Origin: Gemmataceae bacterium
GTDB lineage: Bacteria > Planctomycetota > Planctomycetia > Gemmatales > Gemmataceae
DNA length: 64,000 nt
Direction: 5' to 3'
NCBI GenBank assembly: GCA_022842245.1
Contig: JALHPZ010000004.1
Location: 62,001-126,000 of the forward strand
Translations under genes and position numbers: made by a program
Part shown: piece after piece, positions 1 through 8,935 of the stretch
Layout: each line of letters starts with the position of its first letter
Numbering within the stretch: position 1 is the stretch's first letter
The notes under the pieces: model-generated
The model's database searches: none
What the model saw: only the letters and a program-made list of their open reading frames with translations
What the model was told of the DNA's origin: nothing

Positions 1-95
1 GTCAGTTCCGTGCCGCCGTAAAAAATGATCGGCACGTAGGTACCCCAGGCCAGTCCGGCAATGATCACGTAGACCCACCACGGCAAATTCGTCAT
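1..95 (-). CDS. N-terminal fragment of a membrane protein, cut by the window edge
   Basis: An ATG at 95-93 on the minus strand opens a frame that runs off the left edge. The visible 31 residues begin MTNLPWWVYVIIAGLAWGTY and are hydrophobic enough for a membrane segment within the first 25 residues. The aromatic, Gly-rich segment resembles the first helix of small planctomycete inner-membrane or transporter proteins, but too little is present to name a family. It is oriented like the histidine kinase gene next to it and lies downstream of it. Confidence 0.5.
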   Translation of the reverse strand, partial: MTNLPWWVYVIIAGLAWGTYVPIIFYGGTEL

Positions 96-149
96 GGTTC
101 AATGGCTCCGAGCGGTTGCGAAGCGATAGTGTATCGGGCAAAGCGTCGG

Positions 150-2636
150 CTAGAAGGCCGAACGGGCCGGCGGCACGAGTGCGCGACGCACCACAGTGCG
201 CAGATCGTCGAATCGATAGGGTTTTTGCAGAAATCCGGCGAGTTTGTGTCCGATGGCGGCCACGGATTGTTCGCTATAGCCGCTGGTCATGACCACTCGG
301 GCGTCGGGATCGAACAGCAGCAGCTCCCGTAAGGTCTCATCGCCATCCATCAGGGGCATCGTCCGATCCAGCAAGACTAGGTCGATCGGCTCCCTCGCGG
401 AACGGTAGACCTCCAGGGCGGACCGCCCGTCGGAGGCGGTGAGTACCGAAAAGCCCATCGTCTTCAACATTTGCCGCGCCAGTTGTACGATCGACGCTTC
501 ATCGTCGACCACGAGCACGGTGCCTCGACCACGCCAGAGATCGGTTGTCCGCGATGGTTCAGCCACATGATCCATTTCACGAGTCGTGGCCGGAAAAAAG
601 AGACGGAACGTGGTTCCGCGACCCGGTTCACTCTCGCACTGAATGCCGCCATGATGGCCGCGAACAATGCCGAGGACGGCCGAGAGGCCGAGTCCGCGAC
701 CCGTGAACTTGGTCGTGAAGAACGGATCGAAAATCCTGGATCGGGTCTCCGCCGTCATCCCGGCACCGGAATCGGCAACTTCCAGAACTACATATCGTCC
801 CGGCTGCAACGGCGGATCCGCGATCACCCCCGCCAGCGCCGTGGAGTCACACTCTTGGCTCGCGGCCGTGACGGCGATGGTGCCATCCCGATCGCCGATC
901 GCTTCCGAAGCGTTGATCACCAGATTCATAACGATTTGCCGAATCTGGGCGGAATCGGCTTCGATCGCCGGCAAGCGAGGGTCGAAATCGAAGCGAAGCA
1001 CGCATCGCTTCGAGATCGAAATCTGCAGCAAGCGAGCCATGTCCTCGATCAGATTCGAAAGGACAACGGGTTCGACCACGAACGTGCCTTTGCCCGAATA
1101 GGCCAGCATCTGCTTGGTGAGATCCGCGGCCTGGCGGGCGCCTCGCACGGCTTGCTCGATCAAATCGCCCACGGTCGATCCGGGCGGAAGTTCCCGGCGC
1201 GCGAGATCGCAATAACCGAGGATGCCGGTGAGCAGGTTGTTGAAATCGTGTGCGATGCCGCCCGCCATGACGCCGAGGCTCTCGAGCTTCTGGGCATGGC
1301 GAAGTTGATCCTCCAGTCGTCTGCGGTCCTCCTCGGCCTTTTTGCGGTCGGTGATGTCCTCAACGACGGCGATATTCAGGGACGGCGGTTCGCCGGGCCG
1401 CCACATCGCCGAAACGTTCAAGTTCACCCAACGGATCTCGCCGTCGGGCCTGAGATAACGCTTTTCCAGGGAATATTCGCGAACTTCGCCGGAGACGAGC
1501 CGCGCCAGCGCCCGAGTCGAGGACTCGCGATCGTCGGGGTGAGTGACCGTCGCGAAATCACACGCGCGCAGTTCCTGTTCGGAACGGCCGAGGATCCGAC
1601 AATATCGCTCGTTCATACGGACGAACCGATTGGTCCGCACGTCGAGTTGGACGACGCCAATGGCGGCCTGTTCAAAGATCACGCGAAAGCGTTCTTCGCT
1701 CTCTCGAAGCGATTCTTCAGCGAGCGTGCGCTCGATGGCGATACTCGCCAACGTGGCCGCAATACCTATAGTTTCGAGTTCGGTCGGAGTCGGCAACCGT
1801 GGTTGGTCGTGGTAGATCGCAAACGTCCCCAGCACCCGACCGGTCGACGAGAGAATCGGCTCGGACCAGCAGGAGCGCAATCGGGCGCGTTCGGCCAATT
1901 CGCAAAAGGCCGACCAGAACGGATGGGATGGAATGTCTTCGACAATGACGCGCCGGCCGGTGAATGCGCACGTTCCGCAGGAGCCAACGTTCGGACCGAT
2001 CGCGACACCGTCGATCGCGCGGATGTAGAATTCCGGCAGCCGTGGTGCCGCGCCGTGACGGAGGTGCCGTCCGTCCCGATCCAGCAACAACACCGAACAT
2101 AATGCATCACCCGATTCCGCTTCGACGAGGGCGACGATTTCCTCAAGGATCTCGGTCAAGGAATCATTTCGCGCGATACGTTCCAGTACGGCGGCCCGGT
2201 GGAGTTCCCGCCGCTCCGCCCGCTTGCGGTCGGTGATATCGCGTGCGATGCCGAAAAACCCGATCACCGCGCCCGTAGAATCGCGGCGCGGCGCCAGACG
2301 ATCTTCGAGCCAGATGTATTCGCCGGTGCGACCTTGGCGAAACCGATAGACGCGTGTCAGGTTCGGCCCGCCGGCGGCCAGTCGCTCCGTCGCCGCCACG
2401 ACCTTCGACCAGTCGTCCGGATGCACGGCACTGGACCAAAGTTTGGAGTTCGTGAGAAACTCCTCGGGTCGATGGCCCAGAATTTCCCACGATTGATTGC
2501 TGACAAACGTGGTCGGCGCGAGAAGAGGATCTTCGGCGAACCGTACCGACCAGACGACATCCTGCACGTTCTCGATCAACTCGCGAAACCGTTCCTCGCT
2601 GGCGCGAAGTTCGTTGTCCGCGTCCGGTTTGGTCAT
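150..2636 (-). CDS. PAS-GAF-PAS hybrid sensor histidine kinase with C-terminal receiver
   Basis: Cytoplasmic hybrid two-component kinase of about 828 residues. In order: PAS/PAC (about 12-140), GAF (about 147-307), second PAS (about 310-435), HisKA with the phospho-accepting His463 in GGIAHDFNN, HATPase with N box ([10 protein letters not shown]) and G boxes (DSGAGM, GRGLGLS), and a receiver domain with acidic pocket VVDDE and phospho-acceptor Asp757 in LLDRTMP. No transmembrane segment or signal peptide is visible, so it should sense a soluble cue. The HDFNN-type H box is common in NtrB-like and hybrid kinases. I chose the ATG at 2636; an in-frame GTG at 2675 would add 13 residues, and neither has a good Shine-Dalgarno. 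It follows the PQQ-like gene in the same direction; no DNA-binding partner regulator is adjacent. Confidence 0.92.
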   Translation of the reverse strand: MTKPDADNELRASEERFRELIENVQDVVWSVRFAEDPLLAPTTFVSNQSWEILGHRPEEFLTNSKLWSSAVHPDDWSKVVAATERLAAGGPNLTRVYRFRQGRTGEYIWLEDRLAPRRDSTGAVIGFFGIARDITDRKRAERRELHRAAVLERIARNDSLTEILEEIVALVEAESGDALCSVLLLDRDGRHLRHGAAPRLPEFYIRAIDGVAIGPNVGSCGTCAFTGRRVIVEDIPSHPFWSAFCELAERARLRSCWSEPILSSTGRVLGTFAIYHDQPRLPTPTELETIGIAATLASIAIERTLAEESLRESEERFRVIFEQAAIGVVQLDVRTNRFVRMNERYCRILGRSEQELRACDFATVTHPDDRESSTRALARLVSGEVREYSLEKRYLRPDGEIRWVNLNVSAMWRPGEPPSLNIAVVEDITDRKKAEEDRRRLEDQLRHAQKLESLGVMAGGIAHDFNNLLTGILGYCDLARRELPPGSTVGDLIEQAVRGARQAADLTKQMLAYSGKGTFVVEPVVLSNLIEDMARLLQISISKRCVLRFDFDPRLPAIEADSAQIRQIVMNLVINASEAIGDRDGTIAVTAASQECDSTALAGVIADPPLQPGRYVVLEVADSGAGMTAETRSRIFDPFFTTKFTGRGLGLSAVLGIVRGHHGGIQCESEPGRGTTFRLFFPATTREMDHVAEPSRTTDLWRGRGTVLVVDDEASIVQLARQMLKTMGFSVLTASDGRSALEVYRSAREPIDLVLLDRTMPLMDGDETLRELLLFDPDARVVMTSGYSEQSVAAIGHKLAGFLQKPYRFDDLRTVVRRALVPPARSAF

Positions 2637-2681
2637 GGCTGTCGCACCGGGAGGGCCGAGGTCCACTGACGCCACGAGTCG

Positions 2682-3950
2682 TCACTTCGCGCCAAGGCAA
2701 TACAGGAACCGGTTCGAGCGGATATAGACGCGATCGCCCGCGATGGCCGGGCTGGAATTGAACGCGCTGCGGTCCCCGAAATCGTTGAGCGCCAGCAATT
2801 CGAACTTGGGCTTCGCGGCCACGACCGCCACGCGGCCGTGGCGCGAGAGGTAATAGATCTTGCCGTCCGCCAGGACTGGCGACGCGTACACTTCCCCGAT
2901 GCGGGGAATTCGTTCTTCATAAACAATCTCGCCCGACTTGGCGTCCGCGCAGTACGCCGTTTCGTTCTTGTCGTTCATCCAATACAAATGGCCGTCATGG
3001 AGTAGTAGGGACGATACGTTCGAACCTTTCTTACCGCTCCAGAGTCGGCGATCCGCCGTGACATCGCCGGTGCCGCCGCCGCGAACGGCGAGCGCCCCGC
3101 CGGACCGGCCGCCGATGCAGTAAACGACACCATCTTTCGCCACCATCCCCGGCACCATGTACCAGTCGATGCCCGTGTCGCACGACCAACGGATGGCCCC
3201 CTTGTCCGGGTCGATCCCGAGGACCTTGCGGAACATCGACAAGACGATTTCTGTTTTTCCGTCGATCGTCTGCACGATCGGCGTATTCCACGATTCGCGG
3301 ATGCCGGTCGTGCGCCAGGCTTCCTTGCCGGTCTTCCGATCGAGCGCGACCAGACTTTCGCTTTCAACGCTGGCGTTGATCACGACGAGATTGCCGACGA
3401 GCACTGGCGAAGTGGCGCTGCCCCAGTCGTTCAGTTTGGAGCCGACGTCCGCGGTCCAGAGAGGATCGCCGCCGTGCGTGAACGCATGCACGCCGGATTT
3501 GCCGAAGAAGACATAGAGGCGATCGGAGTCGATTGCGGGCGTGCTGGAAGCATAGCCGTGTTCGTCGCGAATGGTCGGTTGTTCGGGAAGTTTCGGGGCC
3601 ACATTCTTCGTCCAGCGGATCTCACCGGTCGCACGGTCCAAACAATGAACGAGGAGCCGGAGTCGGTCCTGTTCGCCGCGATCCTGACCGGGCACGTTGT
3701 AGCCGCTGTAGCTGGTCAGAAAGATCTTGTCGCCATGGATCACGGGGCTGGACGTCCCTGCACCGGGCAGTGCTATTTTCCAGACGAGGTTTTCCGTTGC
3801 GCTCCATTTCACGGGAAGGTTTTTGGCAGTACCGACACCGAATCCGTTCGGCCCGCGAAACCCCGGCCATTCCAAGCCGGGTTGCGCCGCGGCAGCGCCG
3901 AGGCTCAATCCGACTCCGATCAGGCTCAAATACGATGCACGCAACAACAT
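2682..3950 (-). CDS. Secreted PQQ-like beta-propeller repeat protein
   Basis: 422 residues with an N-terminal signal peptide (hydrophobic LSLIGVGLSLGAAAA, cleavage probably before QPGLEWPGFRGP). The WPGFRGPNG motif followed by repeated blades (WKIALPGAGTSSPVIHGDKI, GEIRWTKN, YASSTPAIDSDRLYVFFG, GKIYYLSRHGRVAVV) is typical of the large planctomycete PQQ-like/PQQ_2 family. These are periplasmic propellers annotated as outer membrane biogenesis protein BamB-like or quinoprotein-like. None of the classical PQQ-dehydrogenase Asp/Cys-Cys features is evident, so it is more likely a binding scaffold than a dehydrogenase. Transcribed just upstream of the histidine kinase. Confidence 0.85.
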   Translation of the reverse strand: MLLRASYLSLIGVGLSLGAAAAQPGLEWPGFRGPNGFGVGTAKNLPVKWSATENLVWKIALPGAGTSSPVIHGDKIFLTSYSGYNVPGQDRGEQDRLRLLVHCLDRATGEIRWTKNVAPKLPEQPTIRDEHGYASSTPAIDSDRLYVFFGKSGVHAFTHGGDPLWTADVGSKLNDWGSATSPVLVGNLVVINASVESESLVALDRKTGKEAWRTTGIRESWNTPIVQTIDGKTEIVLSMFRKVLGIDPDKGAIRWSCDTGIDWYMVPGMVAKDGVVYCIGGRSGGALAVRGGGTGDVTADRRLWSGKKGSNVSSLLLHDGHLYWMNDKNETAYCADAKSGEIVYEERIPRIGEVYASPVLADGKIYYLSRHGRVAVVAAKPKFELLALNDFGDRSAFNSSPAIAGDRVYIRSNRFLYCLGAK

Positions 3951-4050
3951 GGGAATCCCCGGTAACGAGTGAACTCGATACCGGGGATTTCAAACGATTG
4001 CCGAGGAAAAGGAAACAGCAAAAACCCGAAATGTCTCTGCGAGGGCAAGT

Positions 4051-4959
4051 TCAGACGCTCGTACTGATAAACCCTCGGAGCAGGCCGCCATGACGCGCGA
4101 CCTGGCTACGGAGATTATTGAAAACGGGTCGATCCATTTCAGTCTGACGGGTAACGAGGTAAACACCGTCAAACGCCGGACTGGTCGCATCGCGGTGCGG
4201 CCGTTCCCCCCAGACGCCGCCATCGACGAGGACCCAGTCGAACCACTGTCGCAACTGGCCGATCAGCTTCGGGAAATCGGTGGCCATAAGCGGGAATGTG
4301 TCGGCGGAGGGTTTGCCCGCCCCAAGAACTTGCAGTTTCGCAACGGGGGTCGGTTGGAGCACCCACGCGGCCGGCATCGTTTGTCCGAGGACTTCGCTTA
4401 GACCGGGTACATCGGACAGGCCCATGGCCCGGGCGGCGGAGGGTCGGTCGAAGTCCGCATCCACCACCAAGACACGCGTGTGCGGCTCGCGGGCCAACGT
4501 GATGGCGAGATTCAACAGCACGGTCGTCGTGCCGTTGTCACTCGCAGCCGCCGTAAAGAGGATCGCCTTCGACGCCCCGTCGCAGGCCGTCTGCCGCCGG
4601 AGTTCGTCGCGGAGTTTCCGGTATTCCTCGCTCGACGCGTGATCGGGATGATGGAACGCGACCAGTGCGGGATGGACCGCCGGCACGGCTTCCACCGCGG
4701 GCTTCGGCGCGATACCGTGCATCCGGGCCGCCACGTATCGCGGCTCGTCAACCGGTTCCGACTTCAGCGCTTCGGCCGCGACCGGCGCCGGCGGCGCGAT
4801 CCGCGAGGGCAGTTTCGGCAATCCATGAAAGACCGGCTGCGGACCGCCAACCTCGATGTACGGCGCAGAACCTTCGATGAATGGCCCGTTCTCCACCGCC
4901 ACCGAGCGGCCCGGATAATCCAAGCTACCTTCGGAAATCAAGCGAAACATGCGGCCCAT
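4051..4959 (-). CDS. CpsD/CapB-like P-loop ATPase with atypical Walker A
   Basis: 302 residues. The C-terminal half resembles the cytoplasmic ATPase domain of bacterial tyrosine kinases/polysaccharide chain-length regulators: SSEEYRKLRDEL ahead of the nucleotide site, a Walker A-like TAAASDNGTTTV (about 136-147), Walker A' VLVVDADFDRP (163-173), and WVLVDGG as Walker B. The usual GEGKST lysine is replaced by threonine, although T-T-T variants occur in this family. The N-terminal 80 residues are low complexity. There is no Tyr-rich tail, so autokinase activity is doubtful. It sits 39 nt downstream of an ExeA-like ATPase in the same direction; together they suggest an exopolysaccharide or secretion-related pair. 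Confidence 0.75.
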   Translation of the reverse strand: MGRMFRLISEGSLDYPGRSVAVENGPFIEGSAPYIEVGGPQPVFHGLPKLPSRIAPPAPVAAEALKSEPVDEPRYVAARMHGIAPKPAVEAVPAVHPALVAFHHPDHASSEEYRKLRDELRRQTACDGASKAILFTAAASDNGTTTVLLNLAITLAREPHTRVLVVDADFDRPSAARAMGLSDVPGLSEVLGQTMPAAWVLQPTPVAKLQVLGAGKPSADTFPLMATDFPKLIGQLRQWFDWVLVDGGVWGERPHRDATSPAFDGVYLVTRQTEMDRPVFNNLRSQVARHGGLLRGFISTSV

Positions 4960-4998
4960 GATCCGAATTCCTTTCGAGGTCGCGACCGGCTAGCCCGT

Positions 4999-5943
4999 TC
5001 AGGCGGCTCGGCGGTTCCGTGCCTTTACCTTCGGCGACCGACCCGTCGGCGATTCACGACCTTCCGGTACATCCCCGGTTCCACCGCCATTGGACTTGGC
5101 CGGTTGCGACGACGTTGACGAACTTTCCGGTTCCCCTGCAAGTCCGACACCGACACCGGCCTCCATCACCACTTCCAAATCGACGCAATCCATCCCGTTC
5201 GCAACCGCAAGATCGAACGACGCCGCCGCCAGACGATTCAGCGTTCGAGGAATCCCGCCGGACTGGCTCACGATCCAGTCGATCGCTTCGTCGGTCAGAA
5301 CCTCCTCGGGCCGCCGGGAACAGGCTTCCAGTTGAGCGCGAAGGAATGTTCGGGCGTCGTTTGCCGAGAGGGGCTCGAGAGCCACACGACGATCGATCCG
5401 ACCGGCGATCAAGCGATCTTCCGGCCCCTGGAGTCGGGTCCGCAGTTCCGGCTGGGCAACGAGGACCGTGAACGTCGCCTTGACGCCGCGCGCGTCCCAG
5501 TTGTCCAGCAACCGCAGTTCCTCGAGTACGTCGGAGGACAGATGCTGCGCCTCGTCGAGTACGAGGACCGCCCGCTTGGAGTCCGCCAGGGATTTCAAGA
5601 AGAGATCGACCAGCGACAGCCGGAGTTCATGTTCGGGGAGGCCGCGATAGTCGCGACCAAGATCGAAGAGAATCGAGCGATGCAGATCAGCGATCGAGCC
5701 GAATCGGGCCGAGGGCACGTAAACCGGAAGCACATCACTGCCGAGGGATTCGAGAAACCGAAGCGCGATCAGCGATTTACCGGTCCCCGCGACACCGTCC
5801 AGCAGCGCGAGACCCGCTCCGCCTTGATACGCGGTTCGAAGCAGACCGATCGCGGATTCGTGCGCCGGCACCGGCACGTAGAGATCGAGCGCCGGCGTTG
5901 CGCGAAACGGTCGCCGTGTCAGTCCCAACCGTTCCCAAGTCAT
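4999..5943 (-). CDS. ExeA/MshM-like AAA ATPase
   Basis: 314 residues. Starts MTWERLGLTRRPFRATP, the usual opening of the ExeA/GspA family of AAA_22 ATPases. Walker A GVAGTGKS (about 50-57), Walker B VLVLDEAQHL (about 126-135), then a sensor/arginine region RLIAGRIDRRVALEPL and the ISGGIPRTLNRL-like lid motif SQSGGIPRTLNRLAAA. The last 60 residues are a low-complexity basic tail. ATG at 5943 was chosen because GGGAAAGG lies just upstream and the family consensus begins here; a longer in-frame extension to 6153 would be unlike the family. Pairs with the CpsD-like gene; in planctomycetes such pairs accompany polysaccharide export loci, which is inference here. Confidence 0.82.
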   Translation of the reverse strand: MTWERLGLTRRPFRATPALDLYVPVPAHESAIGLLRTAYQGGAGLALLDGVAGTGKSLIALRFLESLGSDVLPVYVPSARFGSIADLHRSILFDLGRDYRGLPEHELRLSLVDLFLKSLADSKRAVLVLDEAQHLSSDVLEELRLLDNWDARGVKATFTVLVAQPELRTRLQGPEDRLIAGRIDRRVALEPLSANDARTFLRAQLEACSRRPEEVLTDEAIDWIVSQSGGIPRTLNRLAAASFDLAVANGMDCVDLEVVMEAGVGVGLAGEPESSSTSSQPAKSNGGGTGDVPEGRESPTGRSPKVKARNRRAA

Positions 5944-6179
5944 GGCCGACCTTTCCCGCCGTGGCGCAGCGATCCCCCGAACGGTATCGTCCTCGCGGCC
6001 AGCACAACTTGAAGCCGAGGAACGGATGCCCGAACTTTGTCTCGATTTTTGACTCAATTTCCCGACAGGAATTGCCGAATGGCATCGGATTTTGACTTGC
6101 GAACCGACGGATCGGTCCGTTATATGAATCTCTCGCCGGTCAACGTTCGGCACATTTGAATCGTCAGGGAGACGGCAAG

Positions 6180-6920
6180 ATGAGCAGGATGCTCAACCTG
6201 TCCTGGATGGCGTGGTCGCGCGCTCGCGTCGCCGCGGTGATCGAACCCGCGACCGCTCGGCGGCAACTGGAGCAAATCCTGGCTATGGCGACGCTTCCCG
6301 AGAGCCAACTCGCGGAAGCGCATCGGACGCTGGCGGGATTGCACCTTCGCTCGGCTCGATATTCCGAGGCGCGCCGCCACCTGGCGGCCTCGATTCGCCT
6401 CGAACCCGCCGCAACCACCTGCCGTCGACTTGCTCAGGCGTGGGAAGACGATCCGTACGGCGACGACCGGCACGCCGCCGGAGCGTACCGGCGTGCCACG
6501 CGACTCGATCCGAGCGATGCGATCGCCTGGGCCGCACTCGGTCGCGCCGCCGTCCGTTGCGGACTCGACCGACTGGCCAATCGAGCCTTGCGCCGTGCCG
6601 TGCGGCTCGCGCCGGCGAACGCCGAAGTACTGGCCATCGTGGTCGACGGGTTCCGCGAGTCCGGCCGGCTGGCGACCGCACAACGCATCCTGTCGCAGGC
6701 ACGGTTTCGCGACCCGCAATCGACCGCCATCCGCGACCTCATCAACCGCGTTCGCTACGAAATGGTTCGGACACGGTACAACACTTGCGCGATCGGGAAC
6801 TCGACCAGTACGAACCTGCTGCCGTTCGTGCGCATCGTGGGAAGCGACGGCGAACGCCATGTGATCCGACGGGACAAAGCCTCCCGTCCCGCGCCGGTTT
6901 CGCTTCGTCTGCGTGGTTGA
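6180..6920 (+). CDS. TPR-repeat protein
   Basis: 246 residues, rich in Ala/Arg helices. Tetratricopeptide-like helical pairs are visible: ESQLAEAHRTLAGLHLRSARY, YSEARRHLAASIRLEPAA, AAGAYRRATRLDPSDAIAW, LANRALRRAVRLAPANAEVL, GRLATAQRILSQARFRDPQS. No signal peptide or membrane segment. ATG 6180 is preceded by CAGGGAG at a workable distance; a TTG at 6156 and an ATG at 6189 are alternatives. Probably a protein-interaction scaffold. Divergent from the ExeA-like gene and convergent, 6 nt apart, with a second TPR-like gene. Confidence 0.7.
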   Translation: MSRMLNLSWMAWSRARVAAVIEPATARRQLEQILAMATLPESQLAEAHRTLAGLHLRSARYSEARRHLAASIRLEPAATTCRRLAQAWEDDPYGDDRHAAGAYRRATRLDPSDAIAWAALGRAAVRCGLDRLANRALRRAVRLAPANAEVLAIVVDGFRESGRLATAQRILSQARFRDPQSTAIRDLINRVRYEMVRTRYNTCAIGNSTSTNLLPFVRIVGSDGERHVIRRDKASRPAPVSLRLRG

Positions 6921-6926
6921 GCGGAA

Positions 6927-7343
6927 TCAACTCGCGATTCCGCCGTAGTCCCGAAGGAGTTCGAGAAACTTCGGATCCTTCTGAATCGAGGCCAGGTCGG
7001 AATCGCGCACCATGTATCGGAAATCCCGGTACCCCAGTTCGACTGCGCGGCGCAACGTCTTTAGCGCCAGTTCGCGTTGGCGGAGCACGGCGTACCGACA
7101 TGCCAGATTGTAGTGTGCCGTCGCATCTCGGGGCCTTGTCTCGACGAGTCGCTGATCGACCTTTAGCCCTTCGCGGATCCGGCCTTTGAGCGTGAGGTTG
7201 CTGGCTTGGGCCCGCAGGACCTCAACGTAATCCGGTACTTGGGCGAGAACACGGTCGAAGAATTCGACTTCGAAATCGACTTGAGGCCGTTCCGAGAGGG
7301 CCGTGATCGCTGAGCCCACCGGTTGAGCGTTGAATAGCGGCAT
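6927..7343 (-). CDS. Short TPR-like protein
   Basis: 138 residues beginning MPLFNAQPVGSAITALSERP. One clear TPR core (HYNLACRYAVLRQRELALKT, LRRAVELGYRDFRYM) is followed by LASIQKDPKFLELLRDYGG, the closing motif common in planctomycete TPR proteins in which the last helix precedes a small C-terminal cap. GGAGAT lies 6 nt before ATG 7343. The frame is open further upstream, but that extension would be an antisense reading of the acidic gene's triplet tract and is not credible. Function unknown beyond protein binding. Confidence 0.75.
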   Translation of the reverse strand: MPLFNAQPVGSAITALSERPQVDFEVEFFDRVLAQVPDYVEVLRAQASNLTLKGRIREGLKVDQRLVETRPRDATAHYNLACRYAVLRQRELALKTLRRAVELGYRDFRYMVRDSDLASIQKDPKFLELLRDYGGIAS

Positions 7344-7479
7344 GGTCGATCTCCGGCGAACGGTCGGACGGTGGATCGATTTCCTTTGAGTATACCTGAC
7401 CGGATTACGTGATCGCAATGGTCGACGATCGGGAAATGACGCCGCCCGGAGATAGGCTCCGGGCGGCGTCCAGTCTCGG

Positions 7480-7806
7480 TCAATCCTCTTCGTCTTCGAA
7501 GTCTTCTTCCTCCTCGTCGTCGTCATCGTCGTCGTCGTCGTCGAGGTCGTCATCGAAGTCGTCGTCCAGATCGTCGAACTCTTCGTCGTCCAGATCGTCG
7601 TCGTCCTCGAGGTCGTCGTCGAAGTCGTCGTCCAGTTCGTCGTCGAAGTCGTCGTCTTCTTCCTCGTCATCATCTTCGAGGTCGTCATCGTCGTCTTCGA
7701 GTTCGTCTTCGTCGTCGGTCGCCATGCGGACGGATCCCGCAAGGCGATCCAGCCAATCGCGTTCCTCTTCGGGCCGGATCGGCACTGCCGGCAGTTTCAC
7801 GGCCAT
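7480..7806 (-). CDS. Highly acidic low-complexity protein
   Basis: 108 residues. A 30-residue ordered head (MAVKLPAVPIRPEEERDWLD..) is followed by a tail of almost only Asp and Glu with scattered Leu and Phe (for example EDDDDDLEDDDEEEDDDFDD). ATG 7806 has a strong GGAGGA 7 nt upstream, which argues for real translation. The tail should be intrinsically disordered and strongly negative; possible roles are a basic-protein or cation buffer, or DNA mimicry. No named family recognised. The Leu/Phe-spaced acid blocks look like a repeat expanded at DNA level. Confidence 0.7.
   Translation of the reverse strand: MAVKLPAVPIRPEEERDWLDRLAGSVRMATDDEDELEDDDDDLEDDDEEEDDDFDDELDDDFDDDLEDDDDLDDEEFDDLDDDFDDDLDDDDDDDDDEEEEDFEDEED
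7483..7720 (-). repeat. GAC/GAT/GAA triplet tract encoding the Asp/Glu tail
   Basis: On the plus strand the stretch is made of tcg/tca/ttc triplets over more than 230 bases, with uninterrupted tcg runs around 7516-7545. On the coding strand this is GAC/GAT/GAG/GAA. Triplet periodicity is kept in frame, so length change by slippage would lengthen or shorten the acidic tail without breaking it. Confidence 0.8.
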
Positions 7807-8125
7807 CGTTCGAATCCTCCGGTTCGGTGGTGACAGCGGATGCCGTTCATTCCGGTGTCCGCTCGTCGAAACTCCCTGAAACAGCGGCATTCGCCGCAGT
7901 CATTCGGTATCGGATGGGATCGGCCGTTCACGTTCGGCGACCGTCCATTCGTTGGGTGTCTTTCAAGTAGACGCTTCTTTAGCGACCGGCCCCGACCTGT
8001 CAAGCGCACGATGCGGTTTTTCCGACATCCTTCGCGGTTCCTGTTCGGCCCGGACCGCGAAGGCCGATAATGTATGCAAAAGTCACGATTTCCGTGACAA
8101 AGTCATCGATTGACGGAGGACCGCC
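7807..8125. other. Gene-free divergent spacer with one perfect hairpin
   Basis: 319 bases between the acidic gene (minus) and the CREST-like gene (plus). No supportable coding frame. It must hold both promoters. A perfect 10-bp inverted repeat, CCTTCGCGGT at 8029-8038 and ACCGCGAAGG at 8054-8063 with a 15-base loop, lies about 60 bases before the downstream start; it could be a terminator-like or operator structure. Confidence 0.5.
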
Positions 8126-8923
8126 GTGGAGGAACTTGCGGGCCGGCCGGAAGAGCCACCCGATTATTTTTTCGTGGGGAACTCCGGGCCTCGGCTGCCG
8201 GACGGCGGGCCGATCTACCGCGAATCACCGGCCGATCCGGCCACCCTTCCACCCGGCGCGATCGCGGAACCGTGGAACACGGCCACGGCGCTGCTCTTCG
8301 TGGCCCTCGCCCTGGTATGGTTGATCCGATTGCGCGGGCATTTCAGCCGACATCCGTTCACGCTCGCCTGCCTCCCGATCCTGCTCGCCGGCGGAATCGG
8401 CGGGACGCTCTATCACATGCACCGCTCCCGCTATGCCTATTTCCTTCTCGATGTGATCCCCATCAATCTTCTGGGCCTCGCCGCCGCGATATACCTCGCC
8501 GCACGGCTGGCCCGACAGAGCGGCTGGCGCAAAGTCGGCCTTACGGCCGCCGGCGCGGTCGGCGCGTACCTCCTCTTCAACGGTGTTCTGTTCCGCGGAT
8601 TGCTTGGCGCGCTCGGCGGCAACCGGCACATGATCGTGAATATTTCCTATGCATCCCTCGCCGCCGTCTTGCTGATCCCGCTCGTCGCGGTCCTCCTCCG
8701 CACGCGCTTCCGGCACGGCAACCTCGTCCTCGCGGCGCTCGCCAGCTTCGCCATCGCCTGGTTCCTCCGCCTCGCCGACGGCCTACCCGGCTCGCCGCCG
8801 ATGGGAACCCACTGGCTCTGGCACACCTTCGGAGCCTTGACGACCCTCGCCCTGCTGGAGTATTTCCATCGCATCGAGGTCGAAACTCTCGAACCGGACC
8901 CTACAGTAATCCGACCCGCTTAG
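8126..8923 (+). CDS. CREST-superfamily (ceramidase-like) membrane protein
   Basis: 265 residues with about seven hydrophobic segments. The conserved polar residues of the alkaline ceramidase/PAQR-type CREST hydrolases are present in order: Glu48 and Asn51 in AEPWNTATALLF, His97 and His99 in GGTLYHMH, Asp109 in LLDVIP, Asp218 in LADGLPG, and His229/His233 in GTHWLWHTFGA. These would bind zinc and hydrolyse an amide lipid; the substrate is not predictable from sequence alone. GTG start at 8126 with GGAGGA 5 nt upstream. It ends 12 nt before cysK, so the two are probably co-transcribed. Confidence 0.75.
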   Translation: MEELAGRPEEPPDYFFVGNSGPRLPDGGPIYRESPADPATLPPGAIAEPWNTATALLFVALALVWLIRLRGHFSRHPFTLACLPILLAGGIGGTLYHMHRSRYAYFLLDVIPINLLGLAAAIYLAARLARQSGWRKVGLTAAGAVGAYLLFNGVLFRGLLGALGGNRHMIVNISYASLAAVLLIPLVAVLLRTRFRHGNLVLAALASFAIAWFLRLADGLPGSPPMGTHWLWHTFGALTTLALLEYFHRIEVETLEPDPTVIRPA

Positions 8924-8935
8924 AAGGAGTCTCCC

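Noticed and set aside
471-2102. Long open frame antisense to the histidine kinase
   Set aside because: Its translation has no family signature, while the opposite strand encodes a complete PAS/GAF/HisKA/receiver protein; high GC keeps many shadow frames open.
7483-7720. Repeat array resembling CRISPR
   Set aside because: The repeats are simple triplets without spacers, in frame inside a gene.
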